Shown here: piece after piece, positions 49,177 through 57,981 of the stretch
How positions within the stretch are numbered: the first letter of the stretch is position 1
Layout of the letters: each line of letters begins with the position of its first letter
Source of the DNA: Noviherbaspirillum suwonense
GTDB taxonomy: Bacteria > Pseudomonadota > Gammaproteobacteria > Burkholderiales > Burkholderiaceae_D
DNA: 64,000 nt
Direction of reading: 5' to 3'
Assembly (NCBI RefSeq): GCF_900182955.1
Contig: NZ_FXUL01000021.1
Span: 47,428 to 111,427 of the forward strand
Notes under the pieces: generated by a model
Database searches by the model: none
What the model saw: only the letters and a program-made list of their open reading frames with translations
Told to the model about the DNA's origin: nothing
Translations under genes and position numbers: made by a program

Positions 49177-49513
49177 GGCCCAGCTCCGTGATGCGTACGC
49201 CGAGCATGTCATCCACGACCACGAGCTCACCGCGTGCAATGGTCCGGTCGTCCAGCTGTACGTCGACCAAGGGGTTGACGTCGCATGCCAGCGGCACGAC
49301 CGACCCGTCTTTCAGGCCGAACAGCTCGGTCACCGAGATTTCGCCTTCGCCGACAAGCGCGCGGATGCGCACCTTCAGCCCGCCGACAAGGTCGAGCCTG
49401 CCGCCAAACAAGGGCGGCCCCTCCATCGGCAGCGCCGATAGCGCCGGCAGTTCGATCGGGCTGACTTCCGTTGCATCCTGCAAGGACTCGCTGGCCGGAT
49501 TACTTGTGTTCAT
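49163..49513 (-). CDS. fliN: Flagellar switch/C-ring protein FliN
   Basis: A 116-residue protein with a C-terminal SpoA domain (LKVRIRALVGEGEISVTELFGLKDGSVV...GELVVVDDMLGVRITEL). It forms the base of the C ring and docks FliH. The ATG at 49513 was preferred as it gives the family length; it lies 17 bp after fliM. Confidence 0.92.
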   Translation of the reverse strand: MNTSNPASESLQDATEVSPIELPALSALPMEGPPLFGGRLDLVGGLKVRIRALVGEGEISVTELFGLKDGSVVPLACDVNPLVDVQLDDRTIARGELVVVDDMLGVRITELGHGLA

Positions 49514-49529
49514 GTTGCTTCCTTCGTGT

Positions 49530-50318
49530 TCAGCTGCAAAGTTGAATGACCGGCCGGCCGTCCTGCAGGCCCAGGTAGCAGCGCCCAAAGCCAGGGCCGC
49601 TGCCCGAAACCAGCGCCAGCGGCTGATCGGGCCGGGTGTCGAGCCGGATCACGTTGCCCGGCCGGAGTGCGAGCAGGTCGGCCAGCGCCAGCGTCGCCGA
49701 TCCGGCCTGCACCCTGACCGGCAACCTGCATCCGGCCAGCGCCTCTGCGCGTGCCCGCAGCGGCGCCTGCATGCCGCGGACCGGGCGCCGGCACCAGGGG
49801 GCCACCGAGGCATGCGGCAGCCAGATGCGCACCGCGTGCTGGTCGAATGCCAGTCGCAGCAGCACGGCGCCGCTGCCCTTGCGGGCGGGAGCATGCAGCC
49901 GATGACCGTGGCTGTAGAGGTCTTCCTGGCGCGCGCTGCCGGCTGGCAGCCGGGCCAGCCGCGCCGGCAGGTCCCGCAACTGGTAATGCGCCAGCGCCGC
50001 CGGGAGGCCGCCGCTGGAAGCGCGCTCGCAGGGCGGCACGCCCAGGATGGCCAGTGCCTGCTGCTGCAGCGCGCCGACCAGCCCGCTGCCGTAGATGACG
50101 GCGACGCCAGGCTCGCCCTGCCCGTCCCTCATTGCCAGGACCTGCTCGCCGTCCGCGACACGGAGCAGCGGATGGCCATCGGCCCCGGCCACGCTGAGCG
50201 CGACGGCCGCCTCCGGCAACCATTCGTCCGCCCAGGCCTGGACCAAAGGCCGCAAGCTGCACGCAATGGCCTCGATATCCGCAGCGCCCAGCAGCCGCCA
50301 CGCGTGGACGGCCTTCAA
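49530..50318 (-). CDS. fliM: Reduced FliM/SctQ-like C-ring protein
   Basis: A 262-residue protein at the fliM position. Only the C-terminal SpoA domain (CRLPVRVQAGSATLALADLLALRPG, about 190-262) is clear. FliM is usually about 330 residues with an N-terminal CheY-binding EIDALL motif and a CheC-like middle domain; I see neither. The size and single SpoA resemble SctQ/YscQ of injectisomes. The start is TTG at 50318 overlapping the flgE stop (TTGA); there is no in-frame ATG in that region. Confidence 0.75.
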   Translation of the reverse strand: MKAVHAWRLLGAADIEAIACSLRPLVQAWADEWLPEAAVALSVAGADGHPLLRVADGEQVLAMRDGQGEPGVAVIYGSGLVGALQQQALAILGVPPCERASSGGLPAALAHYQLRDLPARLARLPAGSARQEDLYSHGHRLHAPARKGSGAVLLRLAFDQHAVRIWLPHASVAPWCRRPVRGMQAPLRARAEALAGCRLPVRVQAGSATLALADLLALRPGNVIRLDTRPDQPLALVSGSGPGFGRCYLGLQDGRPVIQLCS

Positions 50319-51523
50319 CGGCGGCCCCGCATGTCGAACAGCTGCTGCATCATTTCGTTGGCGGTGCTGATGACCTGGGACGACGCCTGGTACCCGCGCT
50401 GGGTGACGATCAGTTCGGAAAACTGCGCGGTCAGGTCGACATTGGACGCCTCGACCTGTCCGCCCGCGATGCTGCCGAACAGGGTGCTCCGGGCGGCGCC
50501 GAGCACCGGCTTGCCGCCGGCAGCCACGCGCCACAGGCTGCGGCCCTCCGCCTCGAGATCCTGCGGATGGCCGAACCAGGCAAGCGCCAGGCTCCCGGCG
50601 GTTTTCGTGATGCCATTGCCGTACCGGAGGCGGATCGCGCCGTCGGCTTCGAAGCTGCTCTCCGTCAGCGTGCCGCTGGCTGCGCCGTCGGAAGCCGCCA
50701 CCCTGGCGGTGGAGTCGCTGCCCAGGCTGAAGCTGGTGATGCCGTCGAATCTGCCCGGCGTGCCGAAGTTCAGCGCTACCTGCTGCGTGGCACCGTCCGG
50801 CAGGGTCAATGCGAAGCTGGCCGGCACGGCGTCGGGCGCCGGCGCACCGTCGGCGCCGAAGCGCAGCGTGCCCGAACCCAGCACATTCTGCCGGTCGTCG
50901 CTGAGGCTGTAGCGCCATGCACGGTCGGCAGTGCCGATTTGCGGATCGGACTGGTCGGTGAAGCGCATGGTCAGCGCATGCAGGACGCCTGCGCTGTCGT
51001 AGACCCTGATATCGGTGATCGTGTGGCTGCGGTCGGCGTCGCCGGTGGAAAGCGTCCCATCGAAGCTGATGCTGGCCGTGGCGCTTCCCGCCATGCTCCG
51101 ATACGGCGCCAGGCTGAATGCCGACAGTGCGCCGTCGCTGCCCAGCAGCATCACCTCGTGCCCGGTGTCGCGCGAGACCAGCTTGTCCTCGCGATCGAAT
51201 TCGAACTGGCCGGCGCGGGTGTAGAAGGTCTGGCCCTCGCCGTCGCGCAGCACGAAATAGCCGGCGCCGTCGACCGCGGCGTCGAGGACGTTGCCGGTCT
51301 GGCGCAGTTCGCCCTGCTTGTAGACGACATGGGGCTGGCCGGCGGCGACGCCATTGCCGCGCTGGCCGGTGACGCTGTCCCGCGCCGGCATCAGGTCCTG
51401 GAACTGCAGCACCGAGCGCTTGTAGCCCACCGTGTTGAGGTTGGCGACATTGTTGCTGATATTGGAAAGTCCCCGCGAGAATGTCGACAGGCCGGTAAGC
51501 CCGGTGTAGATGGATTCGAACAT
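50315..51523 (-). CDS. flgE: Flagellar hook protein FlgE
   Basis: A 402-residue axial protein. The N-terminal SGLSNISNNVANLNTVGYKRS-type motif (here GLSNISNNVANLNTVGYK) and C-terminal ASNVDLTAQFSELIVTQRGYQASSQVI form the D0 coiled-coil. The FlgE_D2-like middle is present, and the length is normal for a hook subunit rather than a rod protein. It is placed after flgD and its stop overlaps the fliM start. Confidence 0.95.
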   Translation of the reverse strand: MFESIYTGLTGLSTFSRGLSNISNNVANLNTVGYKRSVLQFQDLMPARDSVTGQRGNGVAAGQPHVVYKQGELRQTGNVLDAAVDGAGYFVLRDGEGQTFYTRAGQFEFDREDKLVSRDTGHEVMLLGSDGALSAFSLAPYRSMAGSATASISFDGTLSTGDADRSHTITDIRVYDSAGVLHALTMRFTDQSDPQIGTADRAWRYSLSDDRQNVLGSGTLRFGADGAPAPDAVPASFALTLPDGATQQVALNFGTPGRFDGITSFSLGSDSTARVAASDGAASGTLTESSFEADGAIRLRYGNGITKTAGSLALAWFGHPQDLEAEGRSLWRVAAGGKPVLGAARSTLFGSIAGGQVEASNVDLTAQFSELIVTQRGYQASSQVISTANEMMQQLFDMRGRR

Positions 51524-51551
51524 TGCTTGTCCTGTACTGGAATTAAACGGT

Positions 51552-51974
51552 TCAGCGCACCAGCATGACCTGCGACAGCGGCAGGTCGGTCAGGATGCCG
51601 CCATTGCCGGCCTTGATCGTGACGCGCGGCTCGCCCTGCTGGAACCGCAGGGCGGTGACCTCGCCGGTGGTGGTCGGGCCGCCGGTGGCCGACTGGACCT
51701 CGACCGTGCGGCCCAGGAGGCCCACGGACTGCGTCGCCGACTGGATGGTCAGCAGCAGCTGCAGCCTGTCGTTGACCTGGCGGCTTTGTTCCAGCGAGGT
51801 GAATTGCGCCAGCTGGGCGATGAATTCCTGGTTGTCCAGCGGCTTCAGCGGGTCCTGGTAGGTAAGCTGGGTCAGCAGCACCTTGAGGAAATCTTCCAGC
51901 CCCAGGCTGCTGGCCTGGGCCGCCGGTGCGCTCGGAGCGGCCAGCCCGCCTATCGATTCGATTGCCATTGCCAT
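51552..51974 (-). CDS. flgD: Hook-cap protein FlgD (short)
   Basis: A 140-residue protein. The N-terminal FLKVLLTQLTYQDPLKPLDNQEFIAQLAQFTSLEQ block is diagnostic of FlgD. It is shorter than the usual about 220 residues, lacking much of the Tudor/FN3 cap region. It still should scaffold hook assembly. It lies between fliK and flgE. Confidence 0.92.
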   Translation of the reverse strand: MAMAIESIGGLAAPSAPAAQASSLGLEDFLKVLLTQLTYQDPLKPLDNQEFIAQLAQFTSLEQSRQVNDRLQLLLTIQSATQSVGLLGRTVEVQSATGGPTTTGEVTALRFQQGEPRVTIKAGNGGILTDLPLSQVMLVR

Positions 51975-51979
51975 TTCCT

Positions 51980-52648
51980 TTACAAGACGATGGACGGAAG
52001 CGGGAAGTCCCTGCCGTTCAGGGTAAAACTGCGCAGCGGCGTTCCGGCGGCGGCCAGCGCGCCGCCCAGTTCCCGCAGCCAGCGCTGCAGCGCCGGGTCA
52101 TGCTGCGTGGCGTCGGCGTCCCGCAGCCACAGGTGCAGGCCGTCGGCGTCAGCCATGCAGTGGAGCTTGCGCCACGGCCATCTCGCCAGCATGCCGGCAG
52201 GCAGCGCGGTGCGGATGTCATTGGCGACGCCGGATTTCGACTCCGTCTGGACGGCAAGCGGCGCGGGACCGGCGGAAGAGCGTCCGGACAACGCTTGGGA
52301 CGGTGGCGGCGGCAACTGCCGCGACGACGAGCGCGCCGCAGGCAGCCACGCAGCCTGCGCTTGTTGGCCGCGAACGCTGTTGGCGGCAGGCCCGGAAGCC
52401 GGTCTGCTCGCAGCGGCGGTCCCGGCCGTCGCCAGGGAGGAATTGACATCGCTGGCGGCGACCGGCGCTGCGCCCCCGCGGGACGATACCGCCGCGAAGC
52501 CCGGCGCCTTCACCGACCGAAACTTGTCCAGCGCGGCCATTTGCTCCCGGTCGAACGCCTGGCGCCATGCAGACAGGCTATCGGGCGCACGCCTGCCGTC
52601 ACGGGCCGGTGCGGCATGCGGCGCCGGCAGCGCGTCGATCGCGCTCAT
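51980..52648 (-). CDS. fliK: FliK-like hook-length control protein (short)
   Basis: A 222-residue Ala/Pro/Ser-rich protein at the fliK position. The C-terminal part (about 135-222) is folded-looking (WRKLHCMADADGLHLWLRD, LRSFTLNGRDF) and may be the FliK substrate-switch domain, but similarity is weak. FliK is usually 350-450 residues. ATG 52648 overlaps the fliJ stop (ATGA); the upstream open frame is the fliJ shadow. Confidence 0.6.
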   Translation of the reverse strand: MSAIDALPAPHAAPARDGRRAPDSLSAWRQAFDREQMAALDKFRSVKAPGFAAVSSRGGAAPVAASDVNSSLATAGTAAASRPASGPAANSVRGQQAQAAWLPAARSSSRQLPPPPSQALSGRSSAGPAPLAVQTESKSGVANDIRTALPAGMLARWPWRKLHCMADADGLHLWLRDADATQHDPALQRWLRELGGALAAAGTPLRSFTLNGRDFPLPSIVL

Positions 52649-53103
52649 GCCTGCCCGCCGCGTCGCCGCATGCGGCTGAGCCAGCCATCGTCGAACGCGC
52701 TCTGCTGGCGGCGCGCAGTGCGGATCGCATGTTCGCCGGCCAGGCGCGCGCGATGCAGTTCCAGCATCCGCAGCGCGCTCCTGGCCCTTGCCAGGCATTC
52801 CATGCACTGCGCCCGTTCCGACTGCAGCGACGCAGCGCAGGCCGCCAGCCGGCCCGCGTCCCGCTGCAGGCTGCCCAGGTAGAGCCTGGTGACGCGTTGC
52901 CGCTCGATGTCCAGGATGCCGTCGGCCTGGCTGCGCCGCAGCGACTGTTCCGTGTCGCCGATGCTGGCCCGGCAGCACGCGGTCTCGTGCTCGATGTGCC
53001 GGATGCGCTGTTCGACCGCCGCCAGCGCGGCGCGGGCGGGCAGGAGCTCGGCCTCGCGCAGGTCCTGCAAGGTCTGCAGCGGATAACGGTAGGCGGATGA
53101 CAT
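52645..53103 (-). CDS. fliJ: Flagellar export chaperone-like protein FliJ
   Basis: A 152-residue coiled-coil, Arg/Ala/Glu-rich protein immediately after fliI, matching FliJ/SctO: the stalk within the FliI hexamer. It opens YPLQTLQDLREAELLPAR. It lies 4 bp from fliI and overlaps fliK. Confidence 0.88.
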   Translation of the reverse strand: MSSAYRYPLQTLQDLREAELLPARAALAAVEQRIRHIEHETACCRASIGDTEQSLRRSQADGILDIERQRVTRLYLGSLQRDAGRLAACAASLQSERAQCMECLARARSALRMLELHRARLAGEHAIRTARRQQSAFDDGWLSRMRRRGGQA

Positions 53104-53107
53104 CGGA

Positions 53108-54424
53108 TCAGTTCTCCTCGACGATGGCCTGCAGCGCCTGCAGCGCCCGGGCGCGCGGCACGGCCTCGGCGACGTCCTGCGTTAAGAAGCGGTCCAGCTC
53201 GGGAGCCAGCGCAAGCGCCCGGTCCAGCTCGGGATTCGAGCCGCTCTTGTAGGCGCCGATGTCGATCAGGTCGCGGCTGCGTTCGAGCCGGTGCAGCAGG
53301 CTCACGGTGCGCCGCGCCAGGTCCTGTTCCGCCTTGCCGATCAAGGCCGGCATCAGGCGGCTGATGCTCCTGAGGATGTCGATCGCCGGGAAATGGCGCT
53401 GGTCGGCCAGCGCGCGCGAAAGGACGATGTGCCCGTCCAGCACCGAACGCACGGCGTCGACCACCGGGTCGCCGGACAGGTCGTCCCCCTCCGCCAGCAC
53501 CGTATAAAACGCCGTGATGGAACCGCCTTCGGGGCCGGTGCCGCAGCGCTCGAGCAGGCGCGGCAGGCTTGCGAACACCGATGGCGTGTAGCCGCGCGCG
53601 GTGGGCGGCTCGCCGACCGCCAGGCCGATCTCGCGCTGCGCCATGGCGAAGCGCGACACCGAATCCATGATCAGCGCGACGTCGGCGCCCTGCTCCCGGA
53701 AGTATTCGGCCATGGCCGTGGCAGCGTAAGCGGCGTTGCAGCGCATCAGGGCCGGCTGGTCGGAGGTGGAGGCGAGCACGATGGACCGCTTCAGCCCCTC
53801 CGGACCCAGACTGCAGTCGATGAACTCCCGGACCTCGCGTCCGCGTTCGCCGACCATGGCGATCACATTCACATCCGCCTTCACATTGCGCGCCAGCATG
53901 CCCAGCAGCGTGCTCTTGCCCACCCCGCTGCCCGAGAAAATACCGACCCGCTGGCCTTTCCCCAGGGTCAGCAACGCATCGATGGCCCGCACCCCGCTCT
54001 CCAGCACCTGCCTGATGGGCGGCCGGGCCAGCGGGTTGATCGCGTCCTTGCGCAGCGAGACCATGGCATGCGCCGGCGGCGCGGGCATGCCGTCGATCGG
54101 ATGGCCGAACGCATCCACCACACGTCCCAGGAAGCCGGAGCCGGTCGGCACCTGCAAGGGCCGGCCGCGCGCGATGACTTCGCCGCCCATGCCGATGCCG
54201 CGCAATTCGCCGTAAGGCATGAGCAGCACCCGACCGTCGCGTATGCCCACCACCTCGGCCAGCACGGGCGCCGCCTGGCCGCGGGAATACACTTCACAGA
54301 CTTCCCCGAGGAACGCGTCCGGACCGCTCGCTTCCAGCACCAGGCCATAGAATTGGGTGACGCGGCCGATGCGCCGCACCAGTTCGGCCTGGGCCACCGC
54401 GTCGGCGTAGCGCTGGCCACTCAT
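53108..54424 (-). CDS. fliI: Flagellum-specific ATPase FliI
   Basis: A 438-residue F1-like type III export ATPase. Walker A is GSGVGKST at 165-172. VGERGREVREF, MDSVSRFAMAQREIGLAVGEPP and ARGYTPSVF are the family blocks. The length is normal. The ATG at 54424 overlaps fliH (ATGA). Confidence 0.97.
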   Translation of the reverse strand: MSGQRYADAVAQAELVRRIGRVTQFYGLVLEASGPDAFLGEVCEVYSRGQAAPVLAEVVGIRDGRVLLMPYGELRGIGMGGEVIARGRPLQVPTGSGFLGRVVDAFGHPIDGMPAPPAHAMVSLRKDAINPLARPPIRQVLESGVRAIDALLTLGKGQRVGIFSGSGVGKSTLLGMLARNVKADVNVIAMVGERGREVREFIDCSLGPEGLKRSIVLASTSDQPALMRCNAAYAATAMAEYFREQGADVALIMDSVSRFAMAQREIGLAVGEPPTARGYTPSVFASLPRLLERCGTGPEGGSITAFYTVLAEGDDLSGDPVVDAVRSVLDGHIVLSRALADQRHFPAIDILRSISRLMPALIGKAEQDLARRTVSLLHRLERSRDLIDIGAYKSGSNPELDRALALAPELDRFLTQDVAEAVPRARALQALQAIVEEN

Positions 54425-55203
54425 GCCGGTGCCCCATGCGCGCGCTGCAGGCCGACCAGCAGGGTCTTGAGTTCGAGCAGCTGGGTTTCAAGCCGGCCGT
54501 CGAGGCTGCCGGCGTCGGTGTCGACGATGCAGCCGCCGATAAGCACCCGTTCGTCCGCGACCAGGATCGCGCTGCCGGACTTGAGCGCATGGCCGTTTTG
54601 CGTCAGCAGCGCATGGTGGGCGGGCGACACCCGGATGGCCCGCAATGCACGGTCAGGCAGCTGTTCCAGCACCCGCTGCACGGTGGCGGTGACGACGGCA
54701 GGGTCGCCTGCGCTCTGGCCGATCAATTTCGACAGCGCGGCGAACGCGATCTCGATCGCCATCGCTTCGATGGCGGCGCTGCGCCGGGTGCAGGCTTCGG
54801 CGATAGCGGCGCCCAGTGCGGCGAGCGCAGCGGCCTGGGCCGTGGCCGCCGCGTCGGCGTCCTGGCGACCTTGCTGCATGCCGTCAAGCATGCCCATTTC
54901 GCGGCCTGCGTCCCAGCCCTCCTGCCGTCCGGCCGCAAACCCGGCGTCGTAAGCCTGCGCGTGCAGATCGTCCTGGGTGAACCGGCCATCGTCGCCGGGG
55001 GCGGCCGCGGCTACGGCCGCACCGGCGGCGGGCGTTCCCGGCATCGACTCCGGTCCCGACATCGGCGCGCGGCCGCCGGCCAGATCGGGCACATCCGCAA
55101 GCTGCTGGGCCGGCAAGCGTTCAGCAGCATGCGCGACGCGCGGATGCTGCCGCAGCGGCACGCCGGTCGCGGCCACGCGGCTCGCCTTGATGACCGGTGT
55201 CAT
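54421..55203 (-). CDS. fliH: Flagellar ATPase regulator FliH
   Basis: A 260-residue protein. A disordered N-terminus is followed by the GxxxG-like repeat region (AYDAGFAAGRQEGWDAGREMGMLDG) and a FliH/SctL C-terminal domain (VRVSPAHHALL-type, ILVADERVLIGGCIVDTDAGSLDGRLETQL). It links FliI to the C ring and inhibits the ATPase. ATG 55203 overlaps the fliG-like stop (ATGA). Confidence 0.92.
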   Translation of the reverse strand: MTPVIKASRVAATGVPLRQHPRVAHAAERLPAQQLADVPDLAGGRAPMSGPESMPGTPAAGAAVAAAAPGDDGRFTQDDLHAQAYDAGFAAGRQEGWDAGREMGMLDGMQQGRQDADAAATAQAAALAALGAAIAEACTRRSAAIEAMAIEIAFAALSKLIGQSAGDPAVVTATVQRVLEQLPDRALRAIRVSPAHHALLTQNGHALKSGSAILVADERVLIGGCIVDTDAGSLDGRLETQLLELKTLLVGLQRAHGAPA

Positions 55204-55727
55204 CCGCGCATCCCGGTTGCTGCGGCCGGCTTCGACCCGGCGCCAGCGCGGGCAGCCTTGTCGGCTGGCGCCAGCGCCATTGAAAATCCGTGGAGCAGCG
55301 CCGCGCGCATTGCCGCACGTAGCACGGGAGCCGCAGCCGACAGTTCGGCCAGGCGGCTGCGCTGGAAGGCCGACAGTGAATCCCAGTAGCCGGCACGCCA
55401 ACGCCACGGTCGCATGTCGAGCAGCGCCACCCGCAACTGCTCGGGCTGAAGCGCCAGCACCTCCGCTATTTGCCGGACGTCGGCCGTATCGACCAGCACC
55501 ACCTCGTCAGCATCCAGCGCCGGGTCCTCATCGACCGGCGGCAGCAGCGACTCCCCGGGCCGCAAGCCGGGCGCGATACCCAGTGCCTGCAGCTGCTTGA
55601 GCAGGGACTGCAGGGGCATGCGCATCGACGGCATCAACCGCCGCAACAGCCAGCTGCGGTCATCGCGCGACAGCGCATGCAACGCCAGCGCGGCCTTGCG
55701 CAAGCGTTCAGACCCCGGCGCCGTCAT
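55200..55727 (-). CDS. Short FliG-position protein (FliG/SctK-like)
   Basis: A 175-residue protein encoded between fliF and fliH, exactly where fliG (or sctK in injectisomes) lies. FliG is normally about 330 residues with a C-terminal torque domain that meets MotA. This protein has a helix-rich start (RLRKAALALHALSRDDRSWLL) and an ARM-like second helix set (IAEVLALQPEQLRVALLDM, FQRSRLAEL), but no visible charged torque helix. It overlaps fliF and fliH by ATGA. A reduced C-ring adaptor is likely; homology to FliG is not proven. Confidence 0.6.
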   Translation of the reverse strand: MTAPGSERLRKAALALHALSRDDRSWLLRRLMPSMRMPLQSLLKQLQALGIAPGLRPGESLLPPVDEDPALDADEVVLVDTADVRQIAEVLALQPEQLRVALLDMRPWRWRAGYWDSLSAFQRSRLAELSAAAPVLRAAMRAALLHGFSMALAPADKAARAGAGSKPAAATGMRG

Positions 55728-57211
55728 CGCATGCCCCCGGGAGAGCGCGGCGCCAGCCATTCCTGCAGTTCATGCAGCATCCGGACCCGTTCGCTGTCGG
55801 ACAGACGGACCGCGTCCGCCCGGCGCCGCCGCAGGAACAGCATGGCCAGCGACAAGGCCAGGATCAGCAAGGCCGCCGGCAGCGCGTAGGCATGGCCCAG
55901 TTCATCGCGCGAGACCGGCGTCGCGCCTGCGCCTCCCGGCCTCGCGATGCGGGCGAAGGCGTCTGTGCCGGCCGGCGGCGCATCCGTCGCCGGCGCCTCG
56001 GCCGCCTGACTTTCATGCCGCGCACCGGCGAGGGTTTCCAGGCTGTAGACGGCAATGGCATCACCGCGCGCCTGGTTCAGGCCCACCGCCATGGACACCA
56101 CCTCGGTCAGTTTCTGCGCACGCGCCGGCGGCAAGGTCTCGGGCAACACCACGCCGACGCTGAGGCGGCGGATCGCGCCGGGCGCGGTGACGATCTGCTC
56201 GATGCGCTTGCCATGCTGGAACTCGACTTCGTTGATGCTGGAATCGCTGCGCGCCGCCGCGCCGGCATCCGACGTCTGCGCGCCAGCGGCCGCCCGCGGC
56301 CTGCCTTCGCTCTGGCTGGTCTGCTTGCTGCGCACCACCGCGCCTTCGCCGCCATTACCGGCCGCGACCAGCACCTGCTCCTGCGTGACTTTCAAGGCTT
56401 CGTGATTGAGCAGCGCATCGACCGTGACGATGGCCCGGCCGGGACCGACTGCGCGGTCCAGCACCTTGCCCGCCTTCTCGATGAAATACGCCTCGGTCTG
56501 GCGCTTGATGTCGAGCCGGGCGTCGCCGCCCGCCAGCGCAGTGCCGCTGTCCGCGTCGGCCGCGGCGTTGAGCGCCACGCCGCGGTTGTCCAGTATCGTC
56601 ACCGCGGCCGGCTCGATCTGCGGCACGGCGGCTGCGACCAGGCGCTGTATGCCCAGCACCTGGGCCGGCTGCAACTGCCTGCCGGGCCGGGTGGTGATGG
56701 TGATTGACGCTTTCCCATGGCTGTCGCCCCGGCGCAGCAGGCCGGAGTCCGGTATGACCAGATGCACGCGTGCTGCGCGCACTTCTTCCAGCGCCATGAT
56801 GGTGCGCGCCAGTTCGCCCTGCATCGCCCGCTGGTAATTGATCTTCTGCGCAAACTCGGTCATGCCGAAGTCCGAATCGCTGAAAAGTTCGAAGCCGACC
56901 GTCCCGCGCAGGTTGACGCCCTTGCTCATCAGCTTGAGCCGGACCGGGTAGACATCGTGGCTCTCCACCAGGATGGTGCGGCCTTCGTCCTGCAGCCGGT
57001 GCATGACTTTCATCCGTTCCAGCTCGCTGATGATGGCGCTGGCGTCCTGGGCGTCGAGTTCGGAGAACAGCACCTGGTACTCGGGCGCCATCAGGCGCCA
57101 TGCGAGCGCAACGGCGCCGGCAAGCAGCAGGAAGAGCATGGCGGCGACGGCGACGCGGGCGAGTGCGCCGAGAGCAAGGGTTTGCTGCCTGATTTTTTCC
57201 AGCATGTTCAT
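55724..57211 (-). CDS. fliF: Flagellar MS-ring protein FliF
   Basis: A 495-residue MS-ring protein. It has an N-terminal membrane helix (about 20-40), the YscJ/FliF ring-building domains (FSELDAQDASAIISELERM, ARVHLVIP, GIQRLVAAAVP), a C-terminal membrane helix (about 437-455) and a short tail with SERVRMLHELQEWL, which resembles the FliG-binding end. It is about 60 residues shorter than typical FliF. It follows fliE by 4 bp. Confidence 0.95.
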   Translation of the reverse strand: MNMLEKIRQQTLALGALARVAVAAMLFLLLAGAVALAWRLMAPEYQVLFSELDAQDASAIISELERMKVMHRLQDEGRTILVESHDVYPVRLKLMSKGVNLRGTVGFELFSDSDFGMTEFAQKINYQRAMQGELARTIMALEEVRAARVHLVIPDSGLLRRGDSHGKASITITTRPGRQLQPAQVLGIQRLVAAAVPQIEPAAVTILDNRGVALNAAADADSGTALAGGDARLDIKRQTEAYFIEKAGKVLDRAVGPGRAIVTVDALLNHEALKVTQEQVLVAAGNGGEGAVVRSKQTSQSEGRPRAAAGAQTSDAGAAARSDSSINEVEFQHGKRIEQIVTAPGAIRRLSVGVVLPETLPPARAQKLTEVVSMAVGLNQARGDAIAVYSLETLAGARHESQAAEAPATDAPPAGTDAFARIARPGGAGATPVSRDELGHAYALPAALLILALSLAMLFLRRRRADAVRLSDSERVRMLHELQEWLAPRSPGGMR

Positions 57212-57215
57212 GTCC

Positions 57216-57548
57216 TTACAATTGCATACGCTGGACGTCCTGCCAGCTTTCCATCAAGCGGTTTCGCACCTGCAGCGCAAGCTGAAACGCAATGCGCGCC
57301 TGCTCGATCTCCAGCATCAGCTGGTGCAGGCTGTCGACCTGTCCGGCGGCCAGCCTGATTGACTGCGTTCCCGCGGACTTCAGGCTGCGGTCCAGTTCGG
57401 CCAGCTGCGCCTGCAGCACGTTGCCGAACGCGGTGCCGCCGGGGCCATCCAGCAGGCCGGACCCGGCAGCACCCGGCGCCGCCATGCCGGCACTTGCGAG
57501 CGCCTGCAGGTCGGCGCCCGGCGGGATGAATGCGATCGGCGCCGTCAT
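57216..57548 (-). CDS. fliE: Flagellar hook-basal body protein FliE
   Basis: A 110-residue rod-junction protein. FGNVLQAQLAELDRSLKSAG and the C-terminal LMLEIEQARIAFQLALQVRNRLMESWQDVQRMQ are the FliE signature. It links the MS ring to the rod. The ATG overlaps the flgC stop (ATGA). Confidence 0.94.
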   Translation of the reverse strand: MTAPIAFIPPGADLQALASAGMAAPGAAGSGLLDGPGGTAFGNVLQAQLAELDRSLKSAGTQSIRLAAGQVDSLHQLMLEIEQARIAFQLALQVRNRLMESWQDVQRMQL

Positions 57549-57979
57549 CGCCCGCCGCCGATCTTCAGCGCTTCCTGCGCCATGCTGCGCGCAGCGCTGA
57601 TCGATGCAATATTGGCCTGGTAGGCACGCGTTGCATTCATGATGGTGACCATCTCGGCCAGTGTGTCGATTTGCGGATAGGCGACGAAACCGCGGCTATC
57701 CGCGTGAGGATGGCCGGGTTCGAGCAGCAGGCGCGGCGGCGCCTCGACGGTGACGACGCCGCTGGCATGGGGCAGCGGCAGCGCCGCAGCGGCGCCGGCC
57801 TGCATCAGCGCATCGAAGCCGGGCGCGGACTGCGTCACGAGCCGGCCGGCGCGGTAATAGCCGCCATTGGCCGTGCGCGTGGTATTGGCATTGGCGAGGT
57901 TCAGGGAAGCCAGGTCGGCGCGCATTTTTTCCACAGCCATGCCGGCGGCGCCGATGGCGAAAGCAGCCTGGTAATCCAT
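57545..57979 (-). CDS. flgC: Flagellar basal-body rod protein FlgC
   Basis: A 144-residue proximal rod protein. N-terminal ADLASLNLANANTTR and C-terminal EMVTIMNATRAYQANIASISAAR are diagnostic. Placed between flgB and fliE as usual. Confidence 0.95.
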   Translation of the reverse strand: MDYQAAFAIGAAGMAVEKMRADLASLNLANANTTRTANGGYYRAGRLVTQSAPGFDALMQAGAAAALPLPHASGVVTVEAPPRLLLEPGHPHADSRGFVAYPQIDTLAEMVTIMNATRAYQANIASISAARSMAQEALKIGGGR

Positions 57980-57981
57980 GC

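Noticed and set aside
40953..53103. Injectisome (pathogen-type T3SS) instead of a flagellum
   Set aside because: FlgB, C, F, G, H, I, D, E and FliE are present, which are flagellar; only the C-ring genes recall injectisomes, and no secretin, needle or translocon gene is seen.
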